A stretch of DNA of 64,000 bases, from NCBI RefSeq assembly GCF_023169945.1, contig NZ_AP025591.1:744001-808000 (forward strand), written 5' to 3'. The notes under the pieces are model-generated. The model saw only the letters and a program-made list of their open reading frames with translations. It was not told where the DNA came from and did no database searches. Source of the stretch: Anaeromyxobacter oryzae. Lineage in GTDB: Bacteria > Myxococcota > Myxococcia > Myxococcales > Anaeromyxobacteraceae. Positions 55,154 through 63,772 of this stretch are shown here, one piece after another. The position numbers were made by a program, and so were the translations under genes. Within the stretch, counting starts at the first letter, position 1, and each line of letters opens with the position of its first letter.

Positions 55154-56620
55154 ATGAAGAAGACGCTCACCACCCTCGCAGCGCTCGTCGCGGCCGTCGG
55201 CCTCACCCTGACGGCCTGCGGCCCCGCCTCCCCGAACGGCTCGAGCTCGACGCTCTCCGGCGTCGTCTCCGCCAACCAGGCGGTCTCCGCGGTCACGGTC
55301 AGGGACGCCTCCTCGCCCGCCCAGCAGGTCACCGCGACCGTCGACCCGAGCGGCATGTACTCGGCCGACGTGACCGGGCTCCACGCGCCCTACCTGGTCG
55401 AGGCGCAATGGACCGACGCGTCGGGCACGCACGCGATGTACTCGCAGGCGCCGCAGGCCGGGACCGCCAACGTGAACCCGGTCACCGACGCCGCGGTCCG
55501 GAAGGGCTCGCACGGCGGAGACGACGGCTCGGGTGAGACCGGCCCGAGCACGGACTTCGAGGCCATGATGAGCCAGCTCGGCACGGTGCTGAAGCCGCTC
55601 TTCGATCTGTACGGCGTCACGAACCCGGCGACCGATGACGGCGCCGCGTCGACCGGCCTCCGCGCCCTCCTCCACGACGTGAAGTTCTCCGTCGCGTCGG
55701 GCACGCTCACCGTCACGAACGTGCAGACGGGCGGCGTGATCTTCTCCGGCCCGCTGAGCAACCTCTCCTCCGGCACCTTCCACCCCGAGAACCTCCCCAC
55801 GCCGTCGACGCCGACGCCCCCGGCGATCTGCACGGCGTTCACGTACACGTCGTGGATGCCTGCCACCTGCCCGACGAACGGCCAGCAGACGCGGACCGTC
55901 CTCTCTTCCTCGCCCGCGGGCTGCACGGGCGGCGCTCCCGTCCTCACGCAGACCTGCACGCCGCCCGCCCCCGCGCCGGCGCCGACCTGCACGGCCTTCG
56001 CGTACACGTCGTGGATGCCCGCCACCTGCCCCACCAGCGGCCAGCAGACGCGCACCGTCCTCTCGTCCTCGCCCGCGGGCTGCACCGGCGGCGCTCCCGT
56101 CCTCACGCAGACCTGCACGCCCCCCGCCCCGCCGCCGCCGGCGACCTGCTCGGCCTTCACGTACACCGCGTGGGCGCCGGCCACCTGCCCCACCAGCGGC
56201 CAGCAGACGCGCACCGTCCTCACGTCCTCCCCCGCGGGCTGCACCGGCGGCGCTCCCGTCCTGACCCAGACCTGCACCCCGCCCCCGCCGCCGCCGGCGA
56301 CCTGCTCGGCTTTCACGTACACCGCGTGGGCGCCGGCCACCTGCCCCACCAGCGGCCAGCAGACGCGCACCGTCCTCACGTCCTCCCCCGCGGGCTGCAC
56401 CGGCGGCGCTCCCGTCCTCACCCAGGCCTGCACGCCGCCCCCGCCGGCGATCGACGGCGCGGCGCTCTACACGCAGTCCTGCGCCGGCTGCCACGGCGCC
56501 CTCGCCTCGAGCAACCTCAAGGGGAAGAACATCTCCGTCTCGCTCATCAAGAGCATGGGGATGACCCAGGGCCTCACGGACGCGCAGCTGCAGGCGATCG
56601 TGACCGCCGTCGGCCCGTAG
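55154..56620 (+). CDS. c-type cytochrome lipoprotein with four thrombospondin-like repeats
   Basis: A 488-residue lipoprotein (signal MKKTLTTLAALVAAVGLTLTAC, Cys22). Residues ~23-220 are a beta-rich region (SGVVSANQAVSAVTVRDASS and AMMSQLGTVLKPLFDLYGV). Four near-identical units of 52-53 residues follow, each with four Cys and the pattern C-x12-C-PTxGQQTRTVLxSSPAG-C-TGGAPVLTQ-x-C, separated by Pro-rich linkers; this resembles thrombospondin type 1 repeats. The last ~55 residues form a small cytochrome c domain with CAGCH and a possible axial Met in SMGMTQG. It is probably a surface electron-transfer or adhesion-linked heme protein. An ATG 42 bases upstream is less likely. Confidence 0.8.
   Translation: MKKTLTTLAALVAAVGLTLTACGPASPNGSSSTLSGVVSANQAVSAVTVRDASSPAQQVTATVDPSGMYSADVTGLHAPYLVEAQWTDASGTHAMYSQAPQAGTANVNPVTDAAVRKGSHGGDDGSGETGPSTDFEAMMSQLGTVLKPLFDLYGVTNPATDDGAASTGLRALLHDVKFSVASGTLTVTNVQTGGVIFSGPLSNLSSGTFHPENLPTPSTPTPPAICTAFTYTSWMPATCPTNGQQTRTVLSSSPAGCTGGAPVLTQTCTPPAPAPAPTCTAFAYTSWMPATCPTSGQQTRTVLSSSPAGCTGGAPVLTQTCTPPAPPPPATCSAFTYTAWAPATCPTSGQQTRTVLTSSPAGCTGGAPVLTQTCTPPPPPPATCSAFTYTAWAPATCPTSGQQTRTVLTSSPAGCTGGAPVLTQACTPPPPAIDGAALYTQSCAGCHGALASSNLKGKNISVSLIKSMGMTQGLTDAQLQAIVTAVGP
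55829..56446 (+). repeat. Four tandem 156-159-bp coding repeats
   Basis: Units begin at the Cys codons 55829, 55988, 56147 and 56303 (spacings 159, 159 and 156 bases). Units 3 and 4 are almost identical at DNA level, pointing to recent duplication. They encode the Cys-rich thrombospondin-like units of the c-heme lipoprotein. Confidence 0.9.
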
Positions 56621-56655
56621 GCCCGCCGGCTCACGGTCCGCGAGAGCGGAGCCTC

Positions 56656-56692
56656 GGGGCGCCCCGGCATCGACCGGGGCGCCCCTCTTCGT
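56656..56692 (+). terminator. Terminator after c-heme lipoprotein gene
   Basis: GGGGCGCCCCGG (56656-56667) pairs perfectly with CCGGGGCGCCCC (56674-56685) around CATCGA, followed by TCTTCGTT. A 12-bp stem. Confidence 0.75.
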
Positions 56693-56710
56693 TGGTATCC
56701 TGCGCGTCCC

Positions 56711-57081
56711 ATGCCGCCTCGCCTGGGCGCCCTGCTCGCGGTCGTGTTCTGGGGAATCTCGTTCGTCGCCACGAAGGCGGTCGTCGTCGAGATCGCACCC
56801 GCGGCCCTCGTCTTCCTCCGCGCCGGGCTCGGCACCCTCCTGCTGCTCGGGATCCTGGCCCTCCGCCGCGAGAGGGCGTGGCCGCCCCGCGACGCCCTCC
56901 CGTCGCTCGCCGCGATGGGCTTCGTGGGCGTCGCCTTCCACCAGCCCTTGCGCTGCTGTACGTCGAGCCGCTCGTGACGCTCGCGGCCGCCGCGGCCCTG
57001 ATCGGCGAGCCGGTCGGGGCGACGACGGTGGTCGGGGGGCTCGTGGTGCTGGGGGGCGTCGCGCTCGTGCAGGCCGGATGA
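56711..57081 (+). pseudogene. Broken EamA/DMT transporter gene (internal deletion and frameshift)
   Basis: From ATG 56711 the first ~77 residues are a normal drug/metabolite transporter N-terminus (LGALLAVVFWGISFVATKAVV, PAALVFLRAGLGTLLLLGILAL, AAMGFVGVAFHQ). The frame then shifts near 56945-56955 and stops at 56977. In the next frame the very C-terminus of the same family continues (ALLYVEPLVTLAAAAALIGEPVGATTVVGGLVVLGGVALVQ) to 57081. Full proteins are about 290 residues, so roughly 150 middle residues are gone. An assembly error is the alternative explanation. Confidence 0.8.
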
Positions 57082-57333
57082 GCCGCGTCCGGCGCCCCTC
57101 ACCGAGGGGCCACCGTGACCGTCAGTCAATCAACTGTGCGAAAATGGTGGACGGGGCTCCTTCCGCATGGTGTGCTCCCGCGCCGGACGGTCGCTCGGCC
57201 GCGAGGCTGGGGGCTCGGGCACCTGGGGGAAACGCCCGGCTCGACCATCCGCCTCTCCAGCTGCTCTCGCGGTGCTCCGCAGTCGCTCGCGCAGCGGGCG
57301 CATCCAGACCCCCGGCTCCAACCCGAGGTGAAC

Positions 57334-59877
57334 ATGTTCCGGATCCGACTCCTGGCGGCCGTGGCAGCGCTGAGCGCCCTGGCCGCGTGCAAGAGCTCGA
57401 GCAAGTCGTCGAACCCGCCGGCCCCGCCGCTCACCGTGACCGCGAGCGTCCTCGCGGGCTCCGTGTCGTCGCCGAGCGGCGGCGTCGCAGTGAAGGCGAA
57501 CGGCACCAACACGGTGCGGATCAGCGTCGCCGGCTCCACCAAGGGGCCGATCCAGCTCGGCACCGTCGCCGGCACGTTCACCAGCGGCTCGACCACGATG
57601 TCGGTCGACCTCACCTCGCCCAGCGCGGTGCTCACGGTCTGTGACGCGCGCGCGTCCTCCGGCTGCGTCGGACCGCAGACGATCTACGCGGTGGACGGCA
57701 ACGGCGCGCTCGGCTCCGTCTCCCTCGCCTTCGTCGGCTACGAGACCACCTGCAACGACGGCAAGGACAACAACGGCGACGGCAAGATCGACTGCGCCGA
57801 TCCCGACTGCGCCCTCCTCGCCTGCGTGACCGCCGGCGGCGCCGCGGGCGCGTGCCAGAACTCCGTCTGCGCGACCGGAGGCACCTCGACGTGCACGAGC
57901 ACCGGCCCGACGGAGACCTGCAACAACAACCAGGACGACAACTGCGACGGCAAGATCGACTGCGCCGACACTGCCACGTGCGAGGGCCAGCCCTGCAAGC
58001 TCGGCTCCCCGAGCTTCGTCTGCTCGAGCGGCGTCTGCACCGACGCGGGCTCGGGCCTCGGCCTCGCGGTCACGCCCGCCCGCACCCGCCTCCCGGCCGA
58101 CGGCGCGGCCACCACCACGATCACGGTGAAGGCCACCAAGGCCGGCGAGGCCCAGGCGGGCGCGCAGCTCACCCTCACCACCGACCTCGGCGTCTTCGTG
58201 ACCGGCGCCGGCACGGCGACCTCCACGACCGCGGCGACCGCGAGCGACGGCACGGCCACGGTGCTCTTCCGGGCGAGCGGCTCGGCCGGCGCGGCCCGGA
58301 TCACGGCGGCGCTCACCGCCGTGCCTGCGGTGAACCAGTCGGCCTTCGTGACCATGCCGGCCCTCGGCGCGATCGTGGTCGAGTCCGTCCAGAGCCCGGT
58401 CATGGGCGTCAAGTACTCGGGGTGGAACGAGCAGAACCAGATCCGGGTCGCCCTGCTCGACACCGAGCAGAAGGCCTACCCCGACGGCCTGGCGGTGCGC
58501 TTCGAGCACCAGCAGCTCGGGCGCTCCACCATCTCGAGCCCCCTCTCCGCCGACACCGCCACCTGCCTCGCCGCGAGCGGCTGCGTCGGGTTCCTCGGCC
58601 AGACCGCCTCCCCGACCGAAACGCCCGACAGCGACGGCCTCGCGAGCGTGAACCTCTACTCGGGTACGGCGGCGGGACTCGTCTCCGTCAAGGTCACCGC
58701 CACCGCCGGCGGGGTCACCCGGAGCTTCACGCTCCAGGACATCGCCATCGTCGGCGCAAGGGCGAGCGGCGCGCACCTCTCCCTCGAGTGCACGCCCAGG
58801 AACATCCCCGTGCTGGCCTACGATCACGACTGCATCAACGCCTTCTACGGCGGCAAGCTGAGCCCGATCACCTGCACGGCGTTCTTCGCCGACCGCTTCA
58901 ACAACGTGCTCGGGAAGGCGCTCCTCGCCGGCTTCGCCAGCGAGGCAGGGGCGGCCGGTCCTCCGGTCTACACGGCGCAGTACGATCCGAGCAGCGCCAC
59001 GGACCAGACCAACGAGCTCGGGTTCGCGACGGACACCGTCGCGATCGACGGGTATGCGCTGCCCCGCGACGTGGACCCCGTCGCCGGCGAGCCCAGCACG
59101 GTGGTCGCCGGCGACGTCTGCACCGCCCCGCTCGCCCGGCGCCACAACCCGCGCGACGGCCTCTCCGCGATCATCGTGATGGCGAGCGGCGAGGAGGGCT
59201 TCGTCGACCTGAACGGGAACGGGGTCTGGGACGCGGGTGAGCCGTTCGTCGACCAGGGTGAGCCGTTCGTCGACGCCAACGACAACGGCGCGTACGACGG
59301 CGGCGAGTACTTCGTCGACCTGAACGCGAACGGCGTCTACGACGGGCCGAACGGGAAGTGGGACGCGGACACGACCATCTGGACCGAGACGCGCGTCCTC
59401 TACACGGGCGCGCCGGAGCCGCTCTTCACGCTCGTGAACCCGAGCCCGGTCGACGTCGACTCGACGGCCACGGGTGGCGCCAAGGCGGTCCCGACGGAGG
59501 TGGTCTTCGGCTTCCTCGACGAGAACCAGAACCCGCTCTCGCCCACGGTCACGACCTATGCGGTGTCATCCGTCAAGGGCACCTCGACGCCCACCATCAC
59601 GGAGCTGCCGAACAAGCTCGACCGGCTCGGCATGGGCTTCGTGCTCAAGTACTGCGACCAGCCGGCCGGCTCCCCGACGCCGGCCACCGCGTGCGGAGCC
59701 GTGTGCACGACGTCGCCCTGCTACGTCGTCCCCTCGGTGTTCGGCTTCGGGAATCCCGACACGGGGCTGCTGTCGGTCAAGGGCGGCGCGAACCCCGGCG
59801 GCGACTCCGTGAAGCTGACGCCGACCGTCGAGACGGTCATCGGTCCTGGCACCCTGATCCAGGTGAACGTCCAGTAG
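57334..59877 (+). CDS. Large calcium-motif and Ig-like-domain lipoprotein
   Basis: An 847-residue lipoprotein (signal MFRIRLLAAVAALSALAAC, Cys19). Residues ~120-210 hold two Cys-flanked acidic loops (CNDGKDNNGDGKIDCADPDC and CNNNQDDNCDGKIDC) of the calcium-binding type common in myxobacterial surface proteins. Residues ~250-340 look like a Big_1/invasin-type Ig domain (TRLPADGAATTTITVKATKAGEAQAGAQLTLTTDLG). Around 625-680 there are more Dx[DN]xNG loops (VDLNGNGVWDAGEPFVD, VDLNANGVYDG). Probably a secreted or surface adhesion or structural protein. GAGG is 6 bases before the ATG. Confidence 0.85.
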   Translation: MFRIRLLAAVAALSALAACKSSSKSSNPPAPPLTVTASVLAGSVSSPSGGVAVKANGTNTVRISVAGSTKGPIQLGTVAGTFTSGSTTMSVDLTSPSAVLTVCDARASSGCVGPQTIYAVDGNGALGSVSLAFVGYETTCNDGKDNNGDGKIDCADPDCALLACVTAGGAAGACQNSVCATGGTSTCTSTGPTETCNNNQDDNCDGKIDCADTATCEGQPCKLGSPSFVCSSGVCTDAGSGLGLAVTPARTRLPADGAATTTITVKATKAGEAQAGAQLTLTTDLGVFVTGAGTATSTTAATASDGTATVLFRASGSAGAARITAALTAVPAVNQSAFVTMPALGAIVVESVQSPVMGVKYSGWNEQNQIRVALLDTEQKAYPDGLAVRFEHQQLGRSTISSPLSADTATCLAASGCVGFLGQTASPTETPDSDGLASVNLYSGTAAGLVSVKVTATAGGVTRSFTLQDIAIVGARASGAHLSLECTPRNIPVLAYDHDCINAFYGGKLSPITCTAFFADRFNNVLGKALLAGFASEAGAAGPPVYTAQYDPSSATDQTNELGFATDTVAIDGYALPRDVDPVAGEPSTVVAGDVCTAPLARRHNPRDGLSAIIVMASGEEGFVDLNGNGVWDAGEPFVDQGEPFVDANDNGAYDGGEYFVDLNANGVYDGPNGKWDADTTIWTETRVLYTGAPEPLFTLVNPSPVDVDSTATGGAKAVPTEVVFGFLDENQNPLSPTVTTYAVSSVKGTSTPTITELPNKLDRLGMGFVLKYCDQPAGSPTPATACGAVCTTSPCYVVPSVFGFGNPDTGLLSVKGGANPGGDSVKLTPTVETVIGPGTLIQVNVQ

Positions 59878-59903
59878 CATCTGCTCGATAGCCCGGGCCT
59901 CCG

Positions 59904-59936
59904 CGGCCGCCGGCACCCGCCGGCGGCCGTTCCATT
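59904..59936 (+). terminator. Terminator after large lipoprotein gene
   Basis: CGGCCGCCGGC (59904-59914) pairs with GCCGGCGGCCG (59919-59929) around ACCC, followed by TTCCATTT. An 11-bp stem, 26 bases after the stop codon. Confidence 0.7.
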
Positions 59937-60084
59937 TCCGAGGGACGCGCAGCGGCGCGCGTCCATCCCTGCGAACCGCCGCACCATGCGGTTGGACCCC
60001 TTCTGCCCCGCCGTGCAGGGCGGCACTCGGAGCGAAAGTGTCGAGACGCCGGGCACACGCCCGGGGCTCGATGGGGGGGGACCA

Positions 60085-60876
60085 ATGACGACCCGGCATC
60101 GTCCGATGCGAGGGAGTGGTGGCCTGCGGCTGATCCTGGTGGCGGCGTGTCTCGCGACGGCGCACCCGACCTGGGCAAGGGCGCCAGGCGGTGATGCGCC
60201 CCCGCCGCCTCCGCTGCAGCGCCAGCTGCTGGCGCTCGTGGAGGGCGGAGTGCCGGAGCCGAGCCCGTCCGAATGGCTGTCCGTGTCGGAGTGGCAAGCG
60301 CGGACCGGAATGCCGCTGGCGCCCGGCGCCCCGGTGAAGTCCGTCGAGATCTGGCGGTGCGTCTTCGCGGTCGGGTACTCCAGCGTCACCGCCGAGACCT
60401 GGACCTACCACGCCGTCTACGTCTCGCGAACGCCGCTCAAGGGAGCGCCCTCGTGGTGCACCGAGGGGTTCATCTTCAACTCGAACCCCAACGACGAGCT
60501 CGAGCCGGTCGTGGACATCGCACGCCACCCGTACCTCCCGGCGATCGTCTACGCGTACTCGACCCACTCCTGGGCATCGAACCTGCCTCCGAACTCGATC
60601 ACGATCCGGCAGGTGTCCGTCGTGAACGGAGAGACGTTGCACCTGTCGGGCCTGTTGCCGTACTTCCTCTTCGACGGTGACATCTACCGGCGAGGAGGCG
60701 CGGCGCTGGAGAGCGTCGCGCTCGACGCGTTCGGGACGCTCACCGTGACGGGCCAGAAGAGCGGCGCGTTCGACGGCGAGGTCGGCTCGGGTCCTTACTT
60801 CACGGCGACCTACGCCGGCTTCCTGTTCGACCCGGCCCCGGGACCGGTCCCGAGCTCGGTCGTCGCGCACGAGTGA
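60085..60876 (+). CDS. Secreted hypothetical protein
   Basis: A 263-residue exported protein. The ATG at 60085 follows a G-rich ribosome site (eight Gs, 4-base spacing). Signal peptide: basic start MTTRHRPMRGSGG, hydrophobic LRLILVAACLATA, likely cut after WARA. The mature part is beta-rich with two Cys (WRCVFAVGYSS and SWCTEGFIFNSNP) that could form a disulfide, and repeated aromatic strands (TAETWTYHAVYVSRTPL, PYFTATYAGFLFDPAP). No family recognised. Flanked by terminators and gaps, it is probably a single-gene unit. Confidence 0.65.
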   Translation: MTTRHRPMRGSGGLRLILVAACLATAHPTWARAPGGDAPPPPPLQRQLLALVEGGVPEPSPSEWLSVSEWQARTGMPLAPGAPVKSVEIWRCVFAVGYSSVTAETWTYHAVYVSRTPLKGAPSWCTEGFIFNSNPNDELEPVVDIARHPYLPAIVYAYSTHSWASNLPPNSITIRQVSVVNGETLHLSGLLPYFLFDGDIYRRGGAALESVALDAFGTLTVTGQKSGAFDGEVGSGPYFTATYAGFLFDPAPGPVPSSVVAHE

Positions 60877-61024
60877 ACGGCTCCTGACGTGTCGGGGGCC
60901 GCGCTCGGGGTGGTCAGCGCCGCGCCGCTGAGCTCGCCGGGACGCGCCAGGCGAGCTCCCGCGGCGCCTACCGGCCGCTGGCGCCGCGGGAGCTCGCCGG
61001 CTAAGAACCGCGGGTACTGCAGCC

Positions 61025-62389
61025 GTGGGCTACCTCGACGACAACCCGGAGTTCCACCATCAGCTGCTCCTCGTGCGCGGCGACGCGCTGTGGCTCGTGC
61101 CCGACGAGCGCGGCGCGTGGGCGCTGCCCGGCTTCGTCAGCGACGAGCAGCACACGGCGGAGGTGGAGCGGATCGCGCGCCACATGCGCGAGCGCTTCGG
61201 CATCCGCGTCGTGATCCTCGGCCGCGCCGCCACCGAGTTCGACGCCGTGGCCAACCGCGTGCGCAAGGCCGATCTGGCCGAGCCCCTCGTCGACCCCGAG
61301 CCGCGCTCGGGCCGCTGGTGGCCGCGCGCTGCGCTCGCCGCCGCAGAGGCGCCGCTGGCCGCCGACAGCCGCGCGCTCGTTACGCGCTGGGCCGCCGGCG
61401 ACCTCGCCGTCGCCGAGGACACGCCGTGGAGCCGGCCCGGCTGGCACGCCGCCGCCCTCGCCTGGATCGCCGCCGCCGCCGGGCCGGTGGGCGACGTCGA
61501 GCAGGTGCGCGTGTCGGAGTTCTCGACGGTGCTGCGCGTCGACGCCGGCGGGCGTGCGCGCTACTTCAAGAGCGTCGCCGAGGCCGCCGCGCGCGAGCCG
61601 CCGGTCACCGCCGCGCTGGCGCGCCGCTCGGCGCACCTGCCGCCGGTGCTCGCGGTCGACGCGGCGCGCCGCTTCCTCCTCATGGAGGCGTTCGCCGGCG
61701 AGTCGCTCGCCGCTCCCGAGGACGTCGGCGCGTGGACGGCCGCCGCCCAGGCCTACGGCGAGCTGCAGCGCCAGTGCCTCGACGCCGTCGACGAGCTGCG
61801 CGCGCTCGGCTGCGCCGTCGCCACCGCCGCGTCGCTGGTCGAGCCGCTCGCTGCGCTCCTCGACGACCGCGACGCGCTCCTCGCCGGCGAGCCGGCCGGC
61901 CTCGGCGACGACCAGATCGCCGCGCTGCGCGCGCTCGGCCCCGAGCTCGCCGCCTCCGCCGCCGCCCTCGACGCCGGCCCCTTGCCGCTCGCGCTCGACC
62001 ACGGCGATCTGTGGCCGAGCAACGTGCTCGTCGGGCCGGCCGGCTGCGCGTTCGTCGACTGGGAGGACGTGCGCGTGGCCCATCCGTTCCTCAGCCTGTT
62101 CCAGCTGCTCACCGGGGCCCACCTCGACCGCCGCTTCGCCGACCACGACGCCGCCGCGGCGCGCATCCGCGACGCGTACCTGGCCGGCTGGAGCGCCTGG
62201 GGCGGGCGCGCGGAGCTCGCGCGCGCGTTCGACGCCGCCCACGACGTCGCCGCCGTCGCCGTCGCCGTCAGCTATCGCCGCTACCCGCCGGCGGTGGTGC
62301 AGGCGCATCCGTGGATGCGCGAGATGCCGGCCTTCTGCCTCGGCCGGATCCTGGCGCGCCGGGCGGCGGCGCCAGGCCCTCGCGAATGA
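61025..62389 (+). CDS. Aminoglycoside-phosphotransferase-fold protein with N-terminal extension
   Basis: A 454-residue cytoplasmic protein starting at GTG 61025. The C-terminal ~280 residues have the small-molecule kinase (APH) fold with catalytic LDHGDLWPSNVLV (HGDxxxxN) and metal motif FVDWEDV. VARYFKSVAE-like sequence (RARYFKSVAEAAAREPPVTAALA) gives the ATP Lys, and AHPFLSLFQLL follows. The N-terminal ~110 residues (HHQLLLVRGDALWLVPDERGAWALPGFV, VERIARHMRERFGIRVVILGRA) look Nudix-like without an intact Nudix box. The substrate is unknown; resistance is only one possibility. Codon use is somewhat GCC/CGC-richer than in its neighbours. Confidence 0.75.
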   Translation: MGYLDDNPEFHHQLLLVRGDALWLVPDERGAWALPGFVSDEQHTAEVERIARHMRERFGIRVVILGRAATEFDAVANRVRKADLAEPLVDPEPRSGRWWPRAALAAAEAPLAADSRALVTRWAAGDLAVAEDTPWSRPGWHAAALAWIAAAAGPVGDVEQVRVSEFSTVLRVDAGGRARYFKSVAEAAAREPPVTAALARRSAHLPPVLAVDAARRFLLMEAFAGESLAAPEDVGAWTAAAQAYGELQRQCLDAVDELRALGCAVATAASLVEPLAALLDDRDALLAGEPAGLGDDQIAALRALGPELAASAAALDAGPLPLALDHGDLWPSNVLVGPAGCAFVDWEDVRVAHPFLSLFQLLTGAHLDRRFADHDAAAARIRDAYLAGWSAWGGRAELARAFDAAHDVAAVAVAVSYRRYPPAVVQAHPWMREMPAFCLGRILARRAAAPGPRE

Positions 62390-63247
62390 AGCGCGGGCGC
62401 GTCGGTATGGCCCGATCATCGGCGGCAGCTCGAGATCGTCCAGCGGCGAGAAGCGGGGGGCCCTGCGGGTGAGCCTCGGCCGGCCGGGCGCCGGCTACCC
62501 GCGACCGGCTGCCGAATGGTCGGAAGATCGCCGCGACTTCTCGTCGTGCCGGCGCGCGCTCGCGGGCGCCGAACGGTCGAGCGACGCGGCGGCGACGACG
62601 TGCTGCCCTTGGCGGAGAGGCCTGCGGCCACGCGTGGAGCGGCGGCGCACGACGTGGGCATGCGCCTTGCTCTTCTCCACGCTCGACGGCAGGCGGCGAG
62701 CGGCGACACGGCTCTCGAGCCGACCGGCCACGTGGAGCGATCATGCAAGGCGTACTTCGATTCCGCCACGTCGCGCTGCACCCGTTCCTCACGTGCCACG
62801 TGATCGGATGGCGCGGGGTGGTTCGGATCACGATCGATCTGCTCCGCGGTGAGCGGCGCACCTTCCTCTCGTACTGCGCGTTGCGCTCCGCCTAGGGATG
62901 TGATCGGCGACCCTCGCCGGCTCCGTGACCGCCCGCGCTGCTGCCGGCCCCCTCTCCTCGCGTCAGATTGCCGGTCCTCGCCGGTCTCCGGTTGCCGGCT
63001 CGCTTCCACGGCAGCGTTTCCGCTTTTCGCGAATTCGGCTGTCTTTGCTGGCGAGCGGCCTGGCGTCCGCCTCCACCCCGAGTCTCATCGCGCCACGTCC
63101 GGGATGTTGCGACGTCCGCTTCGAGGCGCGTAGCGTGGACCGCGTTCACGCCGCCGCTCGCGGCGCGTGGACGTGGGCTCGGCAGCCGAGGTCGCGCGCC
63201 GCCCGGGGCAGCTCACCGCGTGACGCCGCGAGAGTCGGAGGGTCTCC
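62390..63247. other. 858-bp stretch with no convincing gene except one small candidate
   Basis: Open frames here are short, change frame often and show no domain. Several GCCGG and CTCGCCGG short repeats lie at about 62965-63010. One 50-codon frame with a ribosome site (62743-62895) is listed separately. The rest looks like decayed or regulatory DNA. Confidence 0.5.
62743..62895 (+). CDS. Candidate 50-residue small protein
   Basis: ATG at 62743 has GGAG 5 bases upstream. The product starts MQGVLRFRHVALHPFLTCHV and ends CALRSA, with hydrophobic and basic stretches. The first codons are less GC-rich than the rest and later third positions are mostly G or C, a pattern often seen in real genes here. 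No family recognised; chance is quite possible. Confidence 0.3.
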   Translation: MQGVLRFRHVALHPFLTCHVIGWRGVVRITIDLLRGERRTFLSYCALRSA

Positions 63248-63724
63248 ATGAGGCGTCGCGTCGCCTTGCCGGCGTTCGTCGTCCTGGTGGCGGGCGGGTG
63301 CGCGAACGGCAAGGCTCCGGAGCAGAGCGCCGGACCCGTCGCGGCGGGCGCGAGCGTCCCGTCCGACCTGACGATCGTCTGCGGCGCGGGCGGCGGCTTC
63401 ACCGGCGAATGGGAGGGACGCACCGTGAAGCCGGACGGCGCCGTCCTCGCGTGGAGGGGACTCGGCGCCGAGGAGCACCCCGTCCCCGCAGGTCGCCTGT
63501 CGCCCGACGCGCGGCGCGCGCTGTGGGACGCGATCAACGCGGCGCGGTTCTTCGAGGTGGAGCGGCACGAGCCGGGGAACATGACCGCGCTCGTGCGCGT
63601 GACGGCTGGGGGCCGGACGCACGAGGCCTCGTGGCCGCTCGCCGAGGACGCGGCAGCGGAGCCCGGATCACTCGACGCGCTGTACGCGACCTGTCGAGAC
63701 GTCGTCGACCGAACGGAGCGATGA
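63248..63724 (+). CDS. Small secreted lipoprotein, hypothetical
   Basis: A 158-residue lipoprotein (MRRRVALPAFVVLVAGGC, Cys18) with GGAGG 7 bases before the ATG. The mature part contains IVCGAGGGFTGEWEGRTVKPDGAVLAW and RLSPDARRALWDAINAARFFEVERHEPGNMTALVRVTAGGRTHEASW, a pattern of small uncharacterised lipoproteins. Two further Cys (IVCGA, ATCRD) may pair. Followed by another exported protein 48 bases on, so they may be cotranscribed. Confidence 0.75.
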   Translation: MRRRVALPAFVVLVAGGCANGKAPEQSAGPVAAGASVPSDLTIVCGAGGGFTGEWEGRTVKPDGAVLAWRGLGAEEHPVPAGRLSPDARRALWDAINAARFFEVERHEPGNMTALVRVTAGGRTHEASWPLAEDAAAEPGSLDALYATCRDVVDRTER

Positions 63725-63772
63725 GCTCGCCCGGCGAGACCGGGCGCGGCGCAGCGCTACGAGGAGGAGACC

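Noticed and set aside
55852..57081. 409-codon frame across the repeat gene and the transporter remnant
   Set aside because: The first part is an out-of-frame shadow of the repeats; only its last ~44 codons are real, as the EamA C-terminal fragment.
57126..57635. 169-codon minus-strand frame at the start of the large lipoprotein gene
   Set aside because: It overlaps the signal peptide and mature region of the real plus-strand gene and has no supporting features.
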